From: Aurantiochytrium sp. KH105
Lineage: Eukaryota; Sar; Bigyra; Thraustochytrida; Thraustochytriidae
NCBI GenBank assembly: GCA_003116975.1
Contig: BGKB01000050.1
Coordinates: 62,001 to 126,000, forward strand
Direction of reading: 5' to 3'
Length of the DNA: 64,000 nucleotides
The position numbers and the translations under genes were made by a program. Below, piece by piece: positions 9,542 to 19,500 of this stretch. Within the stretch, counting starts at the first letter, position 1; each line of letters starts with the position of its first letter. Under the pieces are notes generated by a model. That model was not told where the DNA came from and ran no database searches. It saw nothing but the letters and a program-made list of their open reading frames with translations.

Positions 9542-10379
9542 TTTCTGCTTTGCTTCGCCGCCCGCGTCTCGCGCCCCAGTTCGAGGCTAGCTCTCTCAGT
9601 CTCTTCTCGCCTCCCTGTCGTTCTCACCGTAGAGCGGAGCGAGCCCTTTCCGCCTCGCTGCCAGCACGCGCGCGCCTGCGCCCCCCGTGCGCCGCGTGCT
9701 CAACGTCGCTGTTCTCCCGGGTCCTCGGCCCTCCGCCGCGGCGGCTTCCCCCCCCCCCCCCCCCCCGCGCGAGCTCCGTCTCCACGCGCCCGCGCGACGG
9801 CTCGCCCGCGTCGCGCCGGCCCGCGCAGCGTCTCCGTTCTGCCGGCGCTGCTCCCGCGCGAGCTCGAGCTCGAGCTCGGGCGCGCCGTCCTCGCGGTCCT
9901 CGTTCGCCGCGTCGAGGCCGCTGTCGTGCGCACAGTCCGGGTCGGAGGGGCGGGGACGCCCGCCGCGGGTCCCCGCTGAGCTTCGGCCCCTGCTGCGCCG
10001 CCCAGTGGGCGCCGGGCGGCGGCTGCGGGTCTCTTCCGGCCTTCTCTTTCTTCTCGCCCGGCGAGGGCGGCGAGGGCGGTTGGTTTGGGTTCGCGGAGAA
10101 TGCTGGGGGGCGAGAGGGAGGAGAAGGATGAGGCGATGTGCCTGTGTCAGAGGGCGAGGTCGGAGGAGACGCGGCGAGGCGAGGCGAGGCGAGGCGAAAG
10201 AAACGACTCTCCATCTTGCGCTGACGAGGAAGCCTGTCAGTGAGCGCAGCAACCAGCAGCAGCGGCCAAGGCGAGGACCATCAACCAATCACCCTGTGCC
10301 GCAAGAAGCTTTGGAGGGTCAAGGATCGTGACGACGGAAAGAAGCCGCAAGCCCGTAGGCAGCTTGGCAGGTATCAGCT
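9542..10379. other. Very GC-rich intergenic region
   Basis: This holds a 19-base C tract (9748-9766), GAGCTC runs near 9859-9877 and a GGCGA pentamer run near 10170-10196. Long open frames occur on both strands but have no consistent coding bias or recognisable motif. It probably contains the promoter of the FPT protein gene and 3' flank of the gene to the right. Confidence 0.35.
9748..9766. repeat. Poly-C tract (19 bases)
   Basis: Uninterrupted run of C in noncoding GC-rich DNA. A shorter run of about 12 C lies at 24039-24050. Confidence 0.9.
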
Positions 10380-10676
10380 CTAGACGTCGGCATCGTCGCG
10401 CTTTGAGCGTGCAGCCAGCTGGTCAACGTGGTGGGTGGCATAGGTGGCGGCGAGCGCCTCAAGCGCCCCTTTCGTGACCGGAGAACCGTGATGCAGAAGC
10501 AGCATCCAGGCTACCACTGCCAGGTGCACTGCTGCCACTGTCGCGTCGGAAGGGTCGCAGCAGGCAGCGGCTCGGGGACCCGCGTGACCTTTGATCATAT
10601 GCAGACCGTGCAAAGAGCGGAGAGCCTGAGCTACGGCTGCTGAACTCAATGGGCCACTATGAGGGGCCGGCTGCAT
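10380..10676 (-). CDS. Possible short gene, hypothetical 98-residue protein
   Basis: The frame from the ATG at 10676 to the TAG at 10380 encodes 98 residues; upstream it continues only to a TTG codon. The codon pattern of the second half (EALAATYATHHVDQLAARSKRDDADV) looks like genuine coding sequence of this genome. The middle has an apolar helix (VAAVHLAVVAWMLLLHHG). No family is recognised. It may be the last exon of a longer gene whose upstream exon I cannot place, or a chance frame. Confidence 0.35.
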   Translation of the reverse strand: MQPAPHSGPLSSAAVAQALRSLHGLHMIKGHAGPRAAACCDPSDATVAAVHLAVVAWMLLLHHGSPVTKGALEALAATYATHHVDQLAARSKRDDADV

Positions 10677-10978
10677 CGTGGAAGGGGAAGGGGCTCTCGT
10701 TAGATGGCGCGACGCTGATGAGGATGAAGTATAGTTGGACAATGGCCAGCGGCTACCTGCTGTGCAGATCGGAGAGTACCTTTTGAAGCTTGTCTACCGC
10801 GCAGTCTGGAGATCTGTACACACTCCATTGCTGGGAAACATCACTGGGGAACAAGATAAAAAGCAATCGCTCGGACCGACTGTGCTCTCGAAGCCTACGC
10901 CGATACGAATCGAGAGACACTGATAGAGCCAAAAAAGAAATGTATATTGCATTTTCTGGTAATAATGATCATGCGCCG
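10677..10978. other. Short intergenic region
   Basis: This separates the possible short gene from the 3' end of the SUFU-like gene. Nothing is recognisable in it. Confidence 0.3.
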
Positions 10979-12118
10979 CTACTCATCCCGTGTCTGGAAC
11001 TCTGCGAGAGATATGCGGTGGTGAGATTTATCCTTGGTGAATTGCTTGACGAGCGCCAGGCGCGCATTGATGGCTTCCTGCTGCGTTGTAGCGCCCAGGA
11101 TCGAGTCAAGCTGATCCTCATCGAGTAAACGGAGCGCAATGAGTGACGCTTGACCCGTGGGAAGCTTGATGCGAGAAGGCAGATCTGGTGCCTTGGAGTT
11201 GAAAAGAAGCACTCCAACTGTGCCCCGATGCGTAATAAGTTCCGCAGGAGTGCCTTCTGGCAAACTCTGTTGCGGTATTTCAAGCGACATGCACCCCTCA
11301 AGTCGCCGAAAAAGAGGTAGGAAATCTCGTCCTTGCGCCGCCAAATTCTGCGCAATGTGGTCGACAAGTAGTGCTTCCCATGTGAACACCCAATCACTCT
11401 CGGTAAAACGCTCCAGCGAGTCCTCATCGTCCACAAACTCGCCATAAACTTCATATCCAAACCCAAGACTACGGTCGACGCCTTCACGGTTGCTCCCAGC
11501 TCTTGCCCTTGCACCAGCACCAGCACCATCGTCGTCGTAGTCGCGATCGTCATCGATGTCGTCACCATTCCCGATGGCGCCTCGGTAGTTTCCGCTCCTT
11601 GGCGGGCCGCAAGGGTCGCTGAGGCCGTCCGAGATGATGAGCGCCGAAGCGCGGGGACCGTTGAGCAGACATCGGTGCGCCTGATGGTCGCTGGGCCACG
11701 AGGCCGCACCAAAGTACGTCGGGCTCACCAGCTTGGCCATGACATTCTGCAAGAGCTGATAGCCCCCCTTCTTCTCCATTTTGCGGTACATTTTGTCCTT
11801 GGCCGCGAGGACCTCGTCCCGGAGCGCCTCGTACTCGCGGATGATCCTGGCATCTTCGTCTTCATCTCCGTCTTCTGCGTCGCCATCCGCAAAGTCACCC
11901 CTCCTCGCGAGCCTCGCCTCTCGTTCTTCTTGGGAACCCACAAAGGTGAGCTCGTTGCTCGCGTCGCTTTCGGCGTACGCGGCGTTGTTGTTGTCGTCGT
12001 CGTTGTCCTCGTCGTGGTCGTGATCGTGGTCTGCGCCATGATACGCCCCCAGCGCGCGCGCGTCTCCGGCGCGAGGTCCGCGGCCCAGGTCGTCCGGGTG
12101 GCTCGCGCAGCCTCCCAT
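10979..12118 (-). CDS. N-myristoylated SUFU-domain-like protein
   Basis: The 379-residue protein starts MGGCASHPDD. Gly2 with Ser6 and adjacent Cys4 form a classic N-myristoylation plus palmitoylation signal, so membrane attachment is likely. Residues ~25-50 are a His/Asp/Asn-rich acidic stretch and a second Asp-rich patch lies near 180-200. Around residues 145-345 the pattern resembles the suppressor-of-fused domain: LIISDGLSDPCG, then LGFGYEVYGEF, then WEALLVDHIAQNLAAQG, then VGVLLFNSKAPDLP and LIALRLLDEDQLD. In animals SUFU binds Gli factors. In microbes the domain occurs in proteins of unknown function. The match is by eye and is moderate. The ATG lies in a GC-rich context, and a longer overlapping frame on the same strand (11725-12546) is judged a shadow. 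Confidence 0.7.
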   Translation of the reverse strand: MGGCASHPDDLGRGPRAGDARALGAYHGADHDHDHDEDNDDDNNNAAYAESDASNELTFVGSQEEREARLARRGDFADGDAEDGDEDEDARIIREYEALRDEVLAAKDKMYRKMEKKGGYQLLQNVMAKLVSPTYFGAASWPSDHQAHRCLLNGPRASALIISDGLSDPCGPPRSGNYRGAIGNGDDIDDDRDYDDDGAGAGARARAGSNREGVDRSLGFGYEVYGEFVDDEDSLERFTESDWVFTWEALLVDHIAQNLAAQGRDFLPLFRRLEGCMSLEIPQQSLPEGTPAELITHRGTVGVLLFNSKAPDLPSRIKLPTGQASLIALRLLDEDQLDSILGATTQQEAINARLALVKQFTKDKSHHRISLAEFQTRDE

Positions 12119-12464
12119 GCTATCCCTCCTCCCCGCGACGGGCTCGCCTCTCTCGCTCGCGGCGCGCGACAGGGCCTCTCCTGTCCGCGCGCCTCGCTCA
12201 TCAAGTTCTGCGCGCGGAATTCGCCCTCGCTGCGCGCTGGGCTGCGATCGGATTTTGAGGTCTTTCGGTAAACGATCGGGTGCCCCTGCTTGTCGCTGTC
12301 GCCGAGAGGTCCAAGATCGCGTCCTTCGCCTCGCACGCCACGACGGTCGCTCTCACGGACAACAGTCCCTGGGCTGGGGCTGAGAGGCCAAGTCGTTCGG
12401 AGTTCGTGGCGCAGCAGCGGCGTGCATTTCACGGCGATGCCAAAACGCTTCTGCTCGGCCTTGC

Positions 12465-12465
<1 letters not shown>

Positions 12466-12504
<39 letters not shown>
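12466..12504. repeat. Microsatellite (AGC)n
   Basis: Thirteen uninterrupted AGC units in sequence upstream of the SUFU-like gene. Confidence 0.9.
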
Positions 12505-12505
<1 letters not shown>

Positions 12506-12718
12506 TCTTGGCAATCACTCTCCGGGGAAGAAGAACCTGTTGCCATTTATTTTCTTTGGTCGGTGAGTTTTTGTAGTATATGACAAAGATTCTGATCAGG
12601 GCGACCACGTACGGACTCCCTCCAGACCTCTGCGGCGAGCATCGCCGTTGTCGAGATTCGCTGCATCTAGCTGGCTGGTGCAGCAGTTGACCGATCTGGC
12701 GATGCGTCACGCAAGAAA

Positions 12719-12740
12719 CATCATCATCATCATCATCATC
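12719..12740. repeat. Microsatellite (CAT)n
   Basis: About seven CAT units in noncoding sequence. Confidence 0.85.
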
Positions 12741-13244
12741 CCTGTGAGGGGAGAAGCTACCAAGCTCCGCTGCCAACAACCAACAGGCCCTAAAGAAGAG
12801 AGCAAGGGCTTTGCACTCTGCAATGATCAACTCCACCATTCTCACTGTCAGTCAATCGATCAGCACCGATCGATCGACTGCTCGGCCAATCGACCGATCG
12901 GATCGGACGATCGAGCGGCAGCGGCCGCATCAAGCGAGGTTCCAGAAGTGCATGCTCACCACCGGCCGGCTGGGCCAATTTTGGCCCAACTTACCTCCCA
13001 CGTCACCTTCTACTTGTATACATCGCACCGCTAGTTGGCCCAAATCGACACCTTGGCTACCTGGGCACAGCTTGGTCTCTGTGAGTTACACCCATCGAGG
13101 AGTAGCGGACCCCAAGAATGCGCAGAGCTTGCAAATCAGACCCGTAAACGCGCAGGGGACCCGGACAGGGCGTGCCGCACGTAGTAGCACTACGCCCCTG
13201 GCCGCTGTGAAGCGAACGTGCATGGGCCTGGCCTTGGCCGTACC

Positions 13245-13991
13245 ATGAGCGCGACACCGCTGCAAAGTGTGCCTGGTCACGAATCAAAGAACAAGATCGC
13301 TCCGGAGGGAGCTCGGCAATCACCCATCGACATTTGCTCGACAGGGTGCGAGGATCTCGCCAGCGAGAAAAACTCTCGCTCCACGCTCGCCATCAAGGTG
13401 CATGCCGTAAAGGGCTTGGTCAGCTTCAACAACAGCACTCGGAACGTCTCGGTCAAGGTGGGCTCAGGCAATAGCGCCGTCTGCAATGGCAAGAGATTCC
13501 AGCTCAAAGAGTTGCATTTTCACGCGCCCAGCGAGCACACGCTAGACGGCGTTCAACATGACTTGGAGCTGCATCTCGTACACTTCGCGGCGGACTCCAG
13601 TAAGCTCGTCTATGCCATCTTCTTTGACGGTTCCGAAAATCAAGAGGACTCCTTTTTGCAGTCGCTGTTCGCCCAATCTCTCCCTGCAGTGCCGCAAACG
13701 CAGGCCGTCCCGAGGCCGCTGGTCTTGCCGAAATTGTTTTGCGAAAACCTTGAGCCCATCTATGTCTACGCAGGCTCGCTGACCACGGCGCCCTACTCTG
13801 AAGACGTCACCTGGTGCGTCTCCAGCCGCGTCCGCACCGTTTCCGCCTCGCAGCTCGCTCGTTTCCGAGTCTCCGTCCCCAACGACAACAACCGCGACCT
13901 CCAGGATCTTTCCGGCCGCGAGGTATCGCGTTCCGTCTGCGCAGTCCACGCGTCTTCGTCCCAGCCCGGGCCCTGCTGTGTCATTTCCTGA
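13245..13991 (+). CDS. Alpha-type carbonic anhydrase with C-terminal CaaX box (tandem copy 1)
   Basis: The protein has 248 residues from the ATG at 13245 (MSATPLQSVPG); the frame reaches 13218 only with a GTG. Alpha-carbonic anhydrase hallmarks are present: RQSPIDI, then KELHFHAPSEHTLDG (the first two zinc histidines and the Glu that orients the gate Thr), then DLELHLVH (third zinc histidine), and AGSLTTAPYSEDVTWCV around the gate threonine. The enzyme should interconvert CO2 and bicarbonate. There is no signal peptide. The C terminus is SSSQPGPCCVIS, so the last four residues, CVIS, form a CaaX box of farnesyl type, with a second Cys just before it. The position that corresponds to the proton-shuttle His64 appears to be Arg (NNSTRNVSV). 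The next gene is a close paralogue in the same orientation. Confidence 0.9.
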   Translation: MSATPLQSVPGHESKNKIAPEGARQSPIDICSTGCEDLASEKNSRSTLAIKVHAVKGLVSFNNSTRNVSVKVGSGNSAVCNGKRFQLKELHFHAPSEHTLDGVQHDLELHLVHFAADSSKLVYAIFFDGSENQEDSFLQSLFAQSLPAVPQTQAVPRPLVLPKLFCENLEPIYVYAGSLTTAPYSEDVTWCVSSRVRTVSASQLARFRVSVPNDNNRDLQDLSGREVSRSVCAVHASSSQPGPCCVIS

Positions 13992-14661
13992 GAAAAAGGC
14001 AACGAAAGTAGAAGGTCTCGTTGCCTTGGAGTCAAGCTACTGTGAAGAAGCCTTCCTTCCTTGCAAAAAGGCTCGCTTGGGATGGCGCACTTTGCGTCAT
14101 AAAGTGCAAAGACCTTGTGTCCCGGCGGCGGCGCGTACCTCGTTTGCGCGCCCGCAAACACCCAAACCCGGGCGCGCGCCCGCGAATGCGGTCCCGTTGG
14201 GTTCCAAAAGGTCCAGAGAGGCTGTGAGCGAGCCCTGCACGTGCGGCCGTTCAGCAGCGGCTGAGGCGGCGAGTCGTACCTTCACTCGCCGTCACAGGAG
14301 GCGGTGATCGTGATCGCAGCTCAGCCGGCGCCGACGAAACCCAGGCGCACAGTCACACACCCTTATTGAAAGAAAGTGTAAAAAACAATGAGAACGAAGA
14401 TGTATACCAAAAGCCTTTGCCGCAACCGCAGCCGGCCCACGGCGTCGAAGGTATATGTGTCATGGCGTAAGCCCGGATCGAGCCTACGGCATACGTAAAG
14501 AAAACGTATACGTACGTTCAGGAGCAGCAGCCGAGCCGAGCAGAGCCGAGCCAGACCATCATCAAAGCAAAGCCGTCACAAAGCAAAGCCAGCCCAAAGT
14601 AAAGCCAGCCAAGAGCAAAACCATAAAGCAAACGCACAAAGAAGAGCTGAGCAGCACGCAA

Positions 14662-14699
<38 letters not shown>

Positions 14700-14717
14700 G
14701 AGCGAGTTAGAGTCAGA
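13992..14717. other. Spacer between the two carbonic anhydrase genes
   Basis: It contains the 3' end of copy 1 and the promoter and 5' UTR of copy 2, including a GAGCC-like patch near 14532-14553 and an AAGC array directly before the copy 2 ATG. No separate gene is supported. Confidence 0.4.
14663..14700. repeat. Microsatellite (CAAG)n in the 5' leader of carbonic anhydrase copy 2
   Basis: Nine consecutive CAAG/AAGC units end 18 bases before the ATG at 14718. Confidence 0.9.
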
Positions 14718-15530
14718 ATGCAGAGGATGGAGGTGGTTGCAGCACAACCTAACTTGACGGCGAATCTGCTGGGAACACGGACAGCTGATGCTGCGAGAGC
14801 CTCGACGCGAAAGGGACAGCGGCAATCACCTGTGAATATTGTCACCGGGCTGTCGGGGAATGATGAAAGGCAACTCGACGGCAAGGCCGACTTCGAGCTC
14901 GATGTCGTTCCGGTCAAGGGAATGCTTGACTTTAGCAATAGCTCACACAACATCACTGTGAAGGTGCCACCGGGAAACACGGTCGCGCACGAAAACAAAC
15001 AGTATGAGCTCGTCGAGCTTCACTTTCACTCCCCGAGCGAGCACACGCTAAACGGTGTTCACCATGACCTCGAGCTTCATCTTGTACACCAGGCAGAAGA
15101 CTCGAGCAAGTTGGTTTTTGCAGTATTCTTCCACGCCGATGCGCGCGAGGATGGATTTCTTAAAGCTCTCTTCAGGAGTCGTCTTCCCAAACAGCATCAC
15201 TCACACCTGGAGACGCGGAACGTAGATTTACCCAAGCTTTTTTGCAAGGATAAGGAGCCAATCTTCACGTATGCTGGCTCGCTCACCACGCCTCCGTATT
15301 CTGAAGATGTGACCTGGTGTGTGTCGTCACGTGTGCGTCCTGCGTCTGCGTCGCAACTCTCTCGTTTTCGCAGTTCTGTTCCACTCGACAACAATCGAGA
15401 ACTTCAAAAGCTTAAAGGTCGCCGAGTTGTACGCTCCGTTTGTGCTGTAAAGTGCAATAACGAGTCTTCATCGCAGCCCCGCTCCTCCGTCGCCTCAATG
15501 AGCGCAGACTCGTGCTGCGCTATCAGCTAG
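14718..15530 (+). CDS. Alpha-type carbonic anhydrase with C-terminal CaaX box (tandem copy 2)
   Basis: The 270-residue protein starts at the ATG at 14718 (MQRMEVV; a second ATG is at 14727). It is a clear paralogue of the gene at 13245, with long identical blocks. It carries RQSPVNI, VELHFHSPSEHTLNG and DLELHLVH with all three zinc histidines, and AGSLTTPPYSEDVTWCVSSR at the gate-threonine region. Here the residue aligned with proton-shuttle His64 is His (NSSHNITVKV). No signal peptide is seen. The C terminus is a Ser-rich linker ending ADSCCAIS, so CAIS is a farnesyl-type CaaX box with a preceding Cys. A prenylated alpha-carbonic anhydrase on the cytosolic face of a membrane is therefore likely (inference). 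The gene is followed within ~270 bases by an acidic coiled-coil gene. Confidence 0.93.
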   Translation: MQRMEVVAAQPNLTANLLGTRTADAARASTRKGQRQSPVNIVTGLSGNDERQLDGKADFELDVVPVKGMLDFSNSSHNITVKVPPGNTVAHENKQYELVELHFHSPSEHTLNGVHHDLELHLVHQAEDSSKLVFAVFFHADAREDGFLKALFRSRLPKQHHSHLETRNVDLPKLFCKDKEPIFTYAGSLTTPPYSEDVTWCVSSRVRPASASQLSRFRSSVPLDNNRELQKLKGRRVVRSVCAVKCNNESSSQPRSSVASMSADSCCAIS

Positions 15531-15799
15531 TCTATGGGACAAGCTGCACATTCTCACCTTGTCGTTCCGTCAACCTGTTTTCATAAGTTGTTTCCACCTC
15601 TGGTATACCTCACCATCACAAAGATAATTTCCCTTTTCATAGCGTTTGCTTGACCTTGCTTACGGTACTCGTTGCAGCTTCTTTTCTTGTCTCTCGTTGC
15701 TCCTCTTCTCGACGATCCAAGTCGGGGGGCTTGCCGTCGAGCGTCGGCCTCTTTTGCGCAAAGCTTTTTGCAGAATCCAAAAGCCCAGGCACCTGCAGC

Positions 15800-16438
15800 A
15801 TGCTCGTGGGTCCCACTCTGGAGGGCCTGCGACGCGCGCTGCAGCCAGGGCCGCGTCGCGAGGCGCCAAGGTCAGGCTCCGCCTCTCTTCAGGCGCGTGC
15901 GAAAGAGCGCGTAGACGCCGCAGAGAAGCAGACCAAGGTCATCGTGGCTGCAGAGGCCGCTGCCGCCGCCGCCGCAGACCGTGTGGCGACGAACTTGGAG
16001 CGCGTCGAGCGCGCAGAGACGAGACTGCACGCCGAGCTCGAGGATATCTACGTCATTCACAAGCAGGTCGCGCAGGTCCTTGAGCAGGCGAAGCGAATTC
16101 GGAACGAATCCCTCCAGGTCGAGGCATTTCTAGACGACTTTATCGAGCGCAAAAGTCGACTTCGCGAGCAAGCGGCAATTGATGCTGCAGGTCTTGCTCA
16201 ACAGGGACGGCCCAAGGCCGCTGAAAAACAGCCTCGACCTGGTCCTAGTCTTGGGCAATTGGCTCTCGATATGGGTCAGAATGATCGAGCCCGCCTCGAA
16301 GACTTTTTGCGCGACGAGGAAAGCGAGGAAAGCGATGACAGCGATGACAGCGATGATAGCGACGAGGATGGCGAGGATAGCGACGACTTGAAAAGCAATG
16401 GTAATGATGGGGAAGCCGAGCCACTGGACATGAAGTAG
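15800..16438 (+). CDS. Acidic coiled-coil protein of unknown function
   Basis: The ATG at 15800 gives 212 residues. The frame extends upstream to 15650 only through non-ATG codons, so an additional 5' exon is possible. Residues ~30-140 form a charged helical/coiled-coil region (ERVDAAEKQTKVIVAAEAAA, then IYVIHKQVAQVLEQAKRIRN). The tail from ~175 is a run of Glu/Ser and Asp/Ser (EESEESDDSDDSDDSDEDGE), which looks like a casein-kinase-2 target region. No enzymatic motif or membrane segment is present, and I do not recognise a family. The gene is convergent with the M16 peptidase gene, with 125 bases between stop codons. Confidence 0.65.
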   Translation: MLVGPTLEGLRRALQPGPRREAPRSGSASLQARAKERVDAAEKQTKVIVAAEAAAAAAADRVATNLERVERAETRLHAELEDIYVIHKQVAQVLEQAKRIRNESLQVEAFLDDFIERKSRLREQAAIDAAGLAQQGRPKAAEKQPRPGPSLGQLALDMGQNDRARLEDFLRDEESEESDDSDDSDDSDEDGEDSDDLKSNGNDGEAEPLDMK

Positions 16439-16563
16439 AATCGTCCTCTTTTCCTTCCGAACTCACTGTATTCAACAAACAAACAACAACGAACATAATT
16501 CGATCATGAGGACCATATAGAATACACAGAATCAAAGGGTCGATGCGATAGACCCCATTTTCG

Positions 16564-19500
16564 TCACATGACCACGCAAGGCTTCCCGGACCGCGCGGGG
16601 CGTGTTTTATCTGCGGTGTCACCACCTCCAGTGCGTCGGCTGCTTCCACCGTTTGCCTGTTTCTTCTTTTTTGAAGTCTGGCTCTGATTTTGTTTCCGCT
16701 TTTCCTGAGCCTCGATCGGAGGGATGCAGGCGCGAGTGAGAGATGGCATGCAGGATGCCGTGCTCTTGTAAATAAAATCAGAGTCGATCATGGAAATATA
16801 CTTGCTGCGCGCCATGATCTCCTCCACACAATCCTTCTCGTACCCCACACCAAAGACGAGCACGGAAATGCGGCGGCGGTGCGGCGAGCTTGGAAGCAGC
16901 CAGCGTGCAAACGCCGCAAGCACACTCTTGCGCGACAATGAATGTCGGAGGTACTCGATTTCCTGAACATTCGACTTCCATTCGAAGGTCGCGGGCGAAC
17001 GAAAGGGCTGCAGACTAATCGCATCCCAGAGGCGATCGGCTTGTTGTCGGATACTACGTTCCTCTTCCAACTTTGAACGCGCGAGTGCGCATACATTCTT
17101 GTAGAAATCCTCAATGTCCATCTCCGTCAGCCCCTTGTAAAAATCTGCGAGAAAATCGTCGACATACATGGCAATCTCGGGCGGCGTGAACTTGTTCGAT
17201 GTCACCTCGACAAGCATGCCTAACACGCCACGCACCGATACCACGGAAGCTTGCACCATGTAGCCAAGCTGCAGCTGCGTGCGCAGCACTGCAAAAATTG
17301 GCTCCTTGATGAGCAGCTCAATGACTTCAGCCAGGAGTCGCACTTCCAAGATGTCTGGTCCAAGCTGAAAATACAGGTCCGCCGAATGTCCTACAAACTC
17401 GATCGCTTCCAAAGGATGAACCAGACCCGTGACGGCGCTCCATACATCGCTCTTGTTTGGGTTTACACGGGCCACGGGGACCTCTAGCGCATTTACCTCG
17501 GGCAAATTGGTCTCTGGCAGGCCCTTGTGCGAAAACGGTTCAAGGTGCTTGGCCAGGATACGATACGACTCCTCTGCCATGGAGGCGTCCACGTTACCTG
17601 ACACACAAGCGTCCACATTTGATCGTCGCAAAAGCAATGCGGCAAAGTCTGCGACTTCCGGGAACTTTACAAGCATGGTCGCTTTCAACAAAGTCTCGGG
17701 CCGCCAGGAACCATTGACGAGGACTTTATACATGGCTGACGATACCGGACCTTCGCTCGTGAAATGAGACGCCTCGTTCTCATACGTTTGCAAGAGATGC
17801 GCACGCTGGGCGCAACAGACGGCTCTGGGGATCAGACCAAACAATGGTTCCATGTCCTCTGATGCCTCGTCGCCTTCATCTTGAAGTCCGTATTTGCGTG
17901 AGGTGGCTGCGATGGACGCCAGCATGGCAAAGACCGTGTCCAGCAAAGAAAGGATGCGATCAGTAATGCCAGACACATTGAGGCAGAGTCCCTCATCGTT
18001 TGAGCTAATCGAAACATCCAAGCCAGCGAGCGAGGCTAGAAAGGACTCATTCAAGACAGCTTCGGTCCACAACTGGGCCAGGAGATCGGCCAGCACAACA
18101 AATACTGGTTGCGCACTCAACAATGGGCAAATCAGACGCACGTTGACCTCTGTGCGGGGGACCCGTGTTGCAGTGTTCGACGAGTACCACAGACGCAGTC
18201 CGGACATGAATCCGCCGCCTTGCGCGCCGCTTTCATCAAGATGAACACGCACTAGTGCCGGGGCGACCGATGCCAAATGGGCCTCGTCAAGACTTGGGAA
18301 ACCCGACCAGATTTCTTCTATAATGCTCTCTGCAATCTTGTCCTGCGCCGCGGCTGACAATGAGGAAGAGGTGAAGCTTGGCACAAAGGCGTGCAAAGGT
18401 CCGCGGCGTCGACCAAAACCCGCAAAGGCAGCGGACCTTTGCACTCTGCGTGAGGCTGACGTCATTTCTGTCATTGGTGAAGCGGTTCCCGCGATTCGTA
18501 GCTCGAGACCCGGCGTGTCCACTTCGACCCGCTTTTGGCCTGCTGCCCAACCGTCGCCAAGTAGCTGATGCCAGGCCAAAAGACCGCTGCCGTAATCGAC
18601 CAAGATCCTCATACGCGTAATATCATGATATATCACAGTACCCCGATGAGTCTCTGGTCTTTCCTCAACCGGTCCGCGCAAAAGTTCCGACTCGGTGAGC
18701 ACGACCAGCGGATCTGAAATGCCATCGACCAGCAGATTGTTCCAAGTCAATTTATCGCGCAGCTTCGCACTTACGTGTCGCCGCACGGGCTTGCACTCGG
18801 AAATGACAACTTGCGTCCCCAAAAGCAACCCCTGCTCGTCTTCATTCATCTTGAGGCGTTCTGAAGCTCCCAGCAGGGAAAAGTCGTTGGGAATAAAGGG
18901 ATTGCGTTTGGGCAATTGAAGAATACTGGCACGAACAGCGGTGCGATCCACGATACGCCCGCGCTCGAGCTGGTCATCGAACATTCCCTTCAAGGGGGGG
19001 TTGGAATTTTCGACCTGTCCTTCGTCGAGATCGAAATTGCTCGGTTCCGTTGTGTTTTCGTTCTTTGAAGCGCCTTTCTTTTCTCCGTCATTCGTGTCGG
19101 ATTTAACATGATCAATCGTCTGCGAACCATCGAGCAGGCTGTTCCAAAGGTCGATAACGTCTTGCGGCAAAAAGCGAGCCCAATAACGGGTTTGTGTGTA
19201 TTGATCAATGCGTACGATAACGTCTGAACTGTACACTCTGCGAAGGGGCGCTGTGCGTCTTTCCATTCGAGGAGACAACATTTTTCGCTCCGGGCCCCAC
19301 AGGCTGCTTTGCAAGTCGACGCGAGCAAGTTCAGGACGCAGGTAATTCAAGATCGTCTCGACTTGGTCTGGATCCCACTCGAGCCGCGACGACGGGTCGA
19401 GGATCCAATCGGTATCCAGGCCATTCTGTTGCAGCATGCGTACGCTGAGCTCCTCTGCGACGTCAGCATAGTCCTCGTCTTCTTTGAAGCGGTACGTCAT

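Larger units (their letters stand above)
12119..13244. other. Intergenic region with microsatellites
   Basis: This is the divergent spacer between the SUFU-like gene and the first carbonic anhydrase. It contains (AGC)13 at 12466-12504, (CAT)7 at 12719-12740 and a GATC/CGAT-rich patch at 12855-12915. The alanine-rich frame through the AGC array is not convincing as a gene. Confidence 0.4.

Noticed and set aside
9596-10288. Long overlapping frames on both strands, up to 230 codons
   Set aside because: Arg/Pro/Ala-rich composition follows from very high GC; no motif and no steady codon bias.
11725-12546. 273-codon minus-strand frame with poly-Ala start
   Set aside because: The Ala run comes from the AGC microsatellite, the rest overlaps the SUFU-like gene in another frame and shows no domain.
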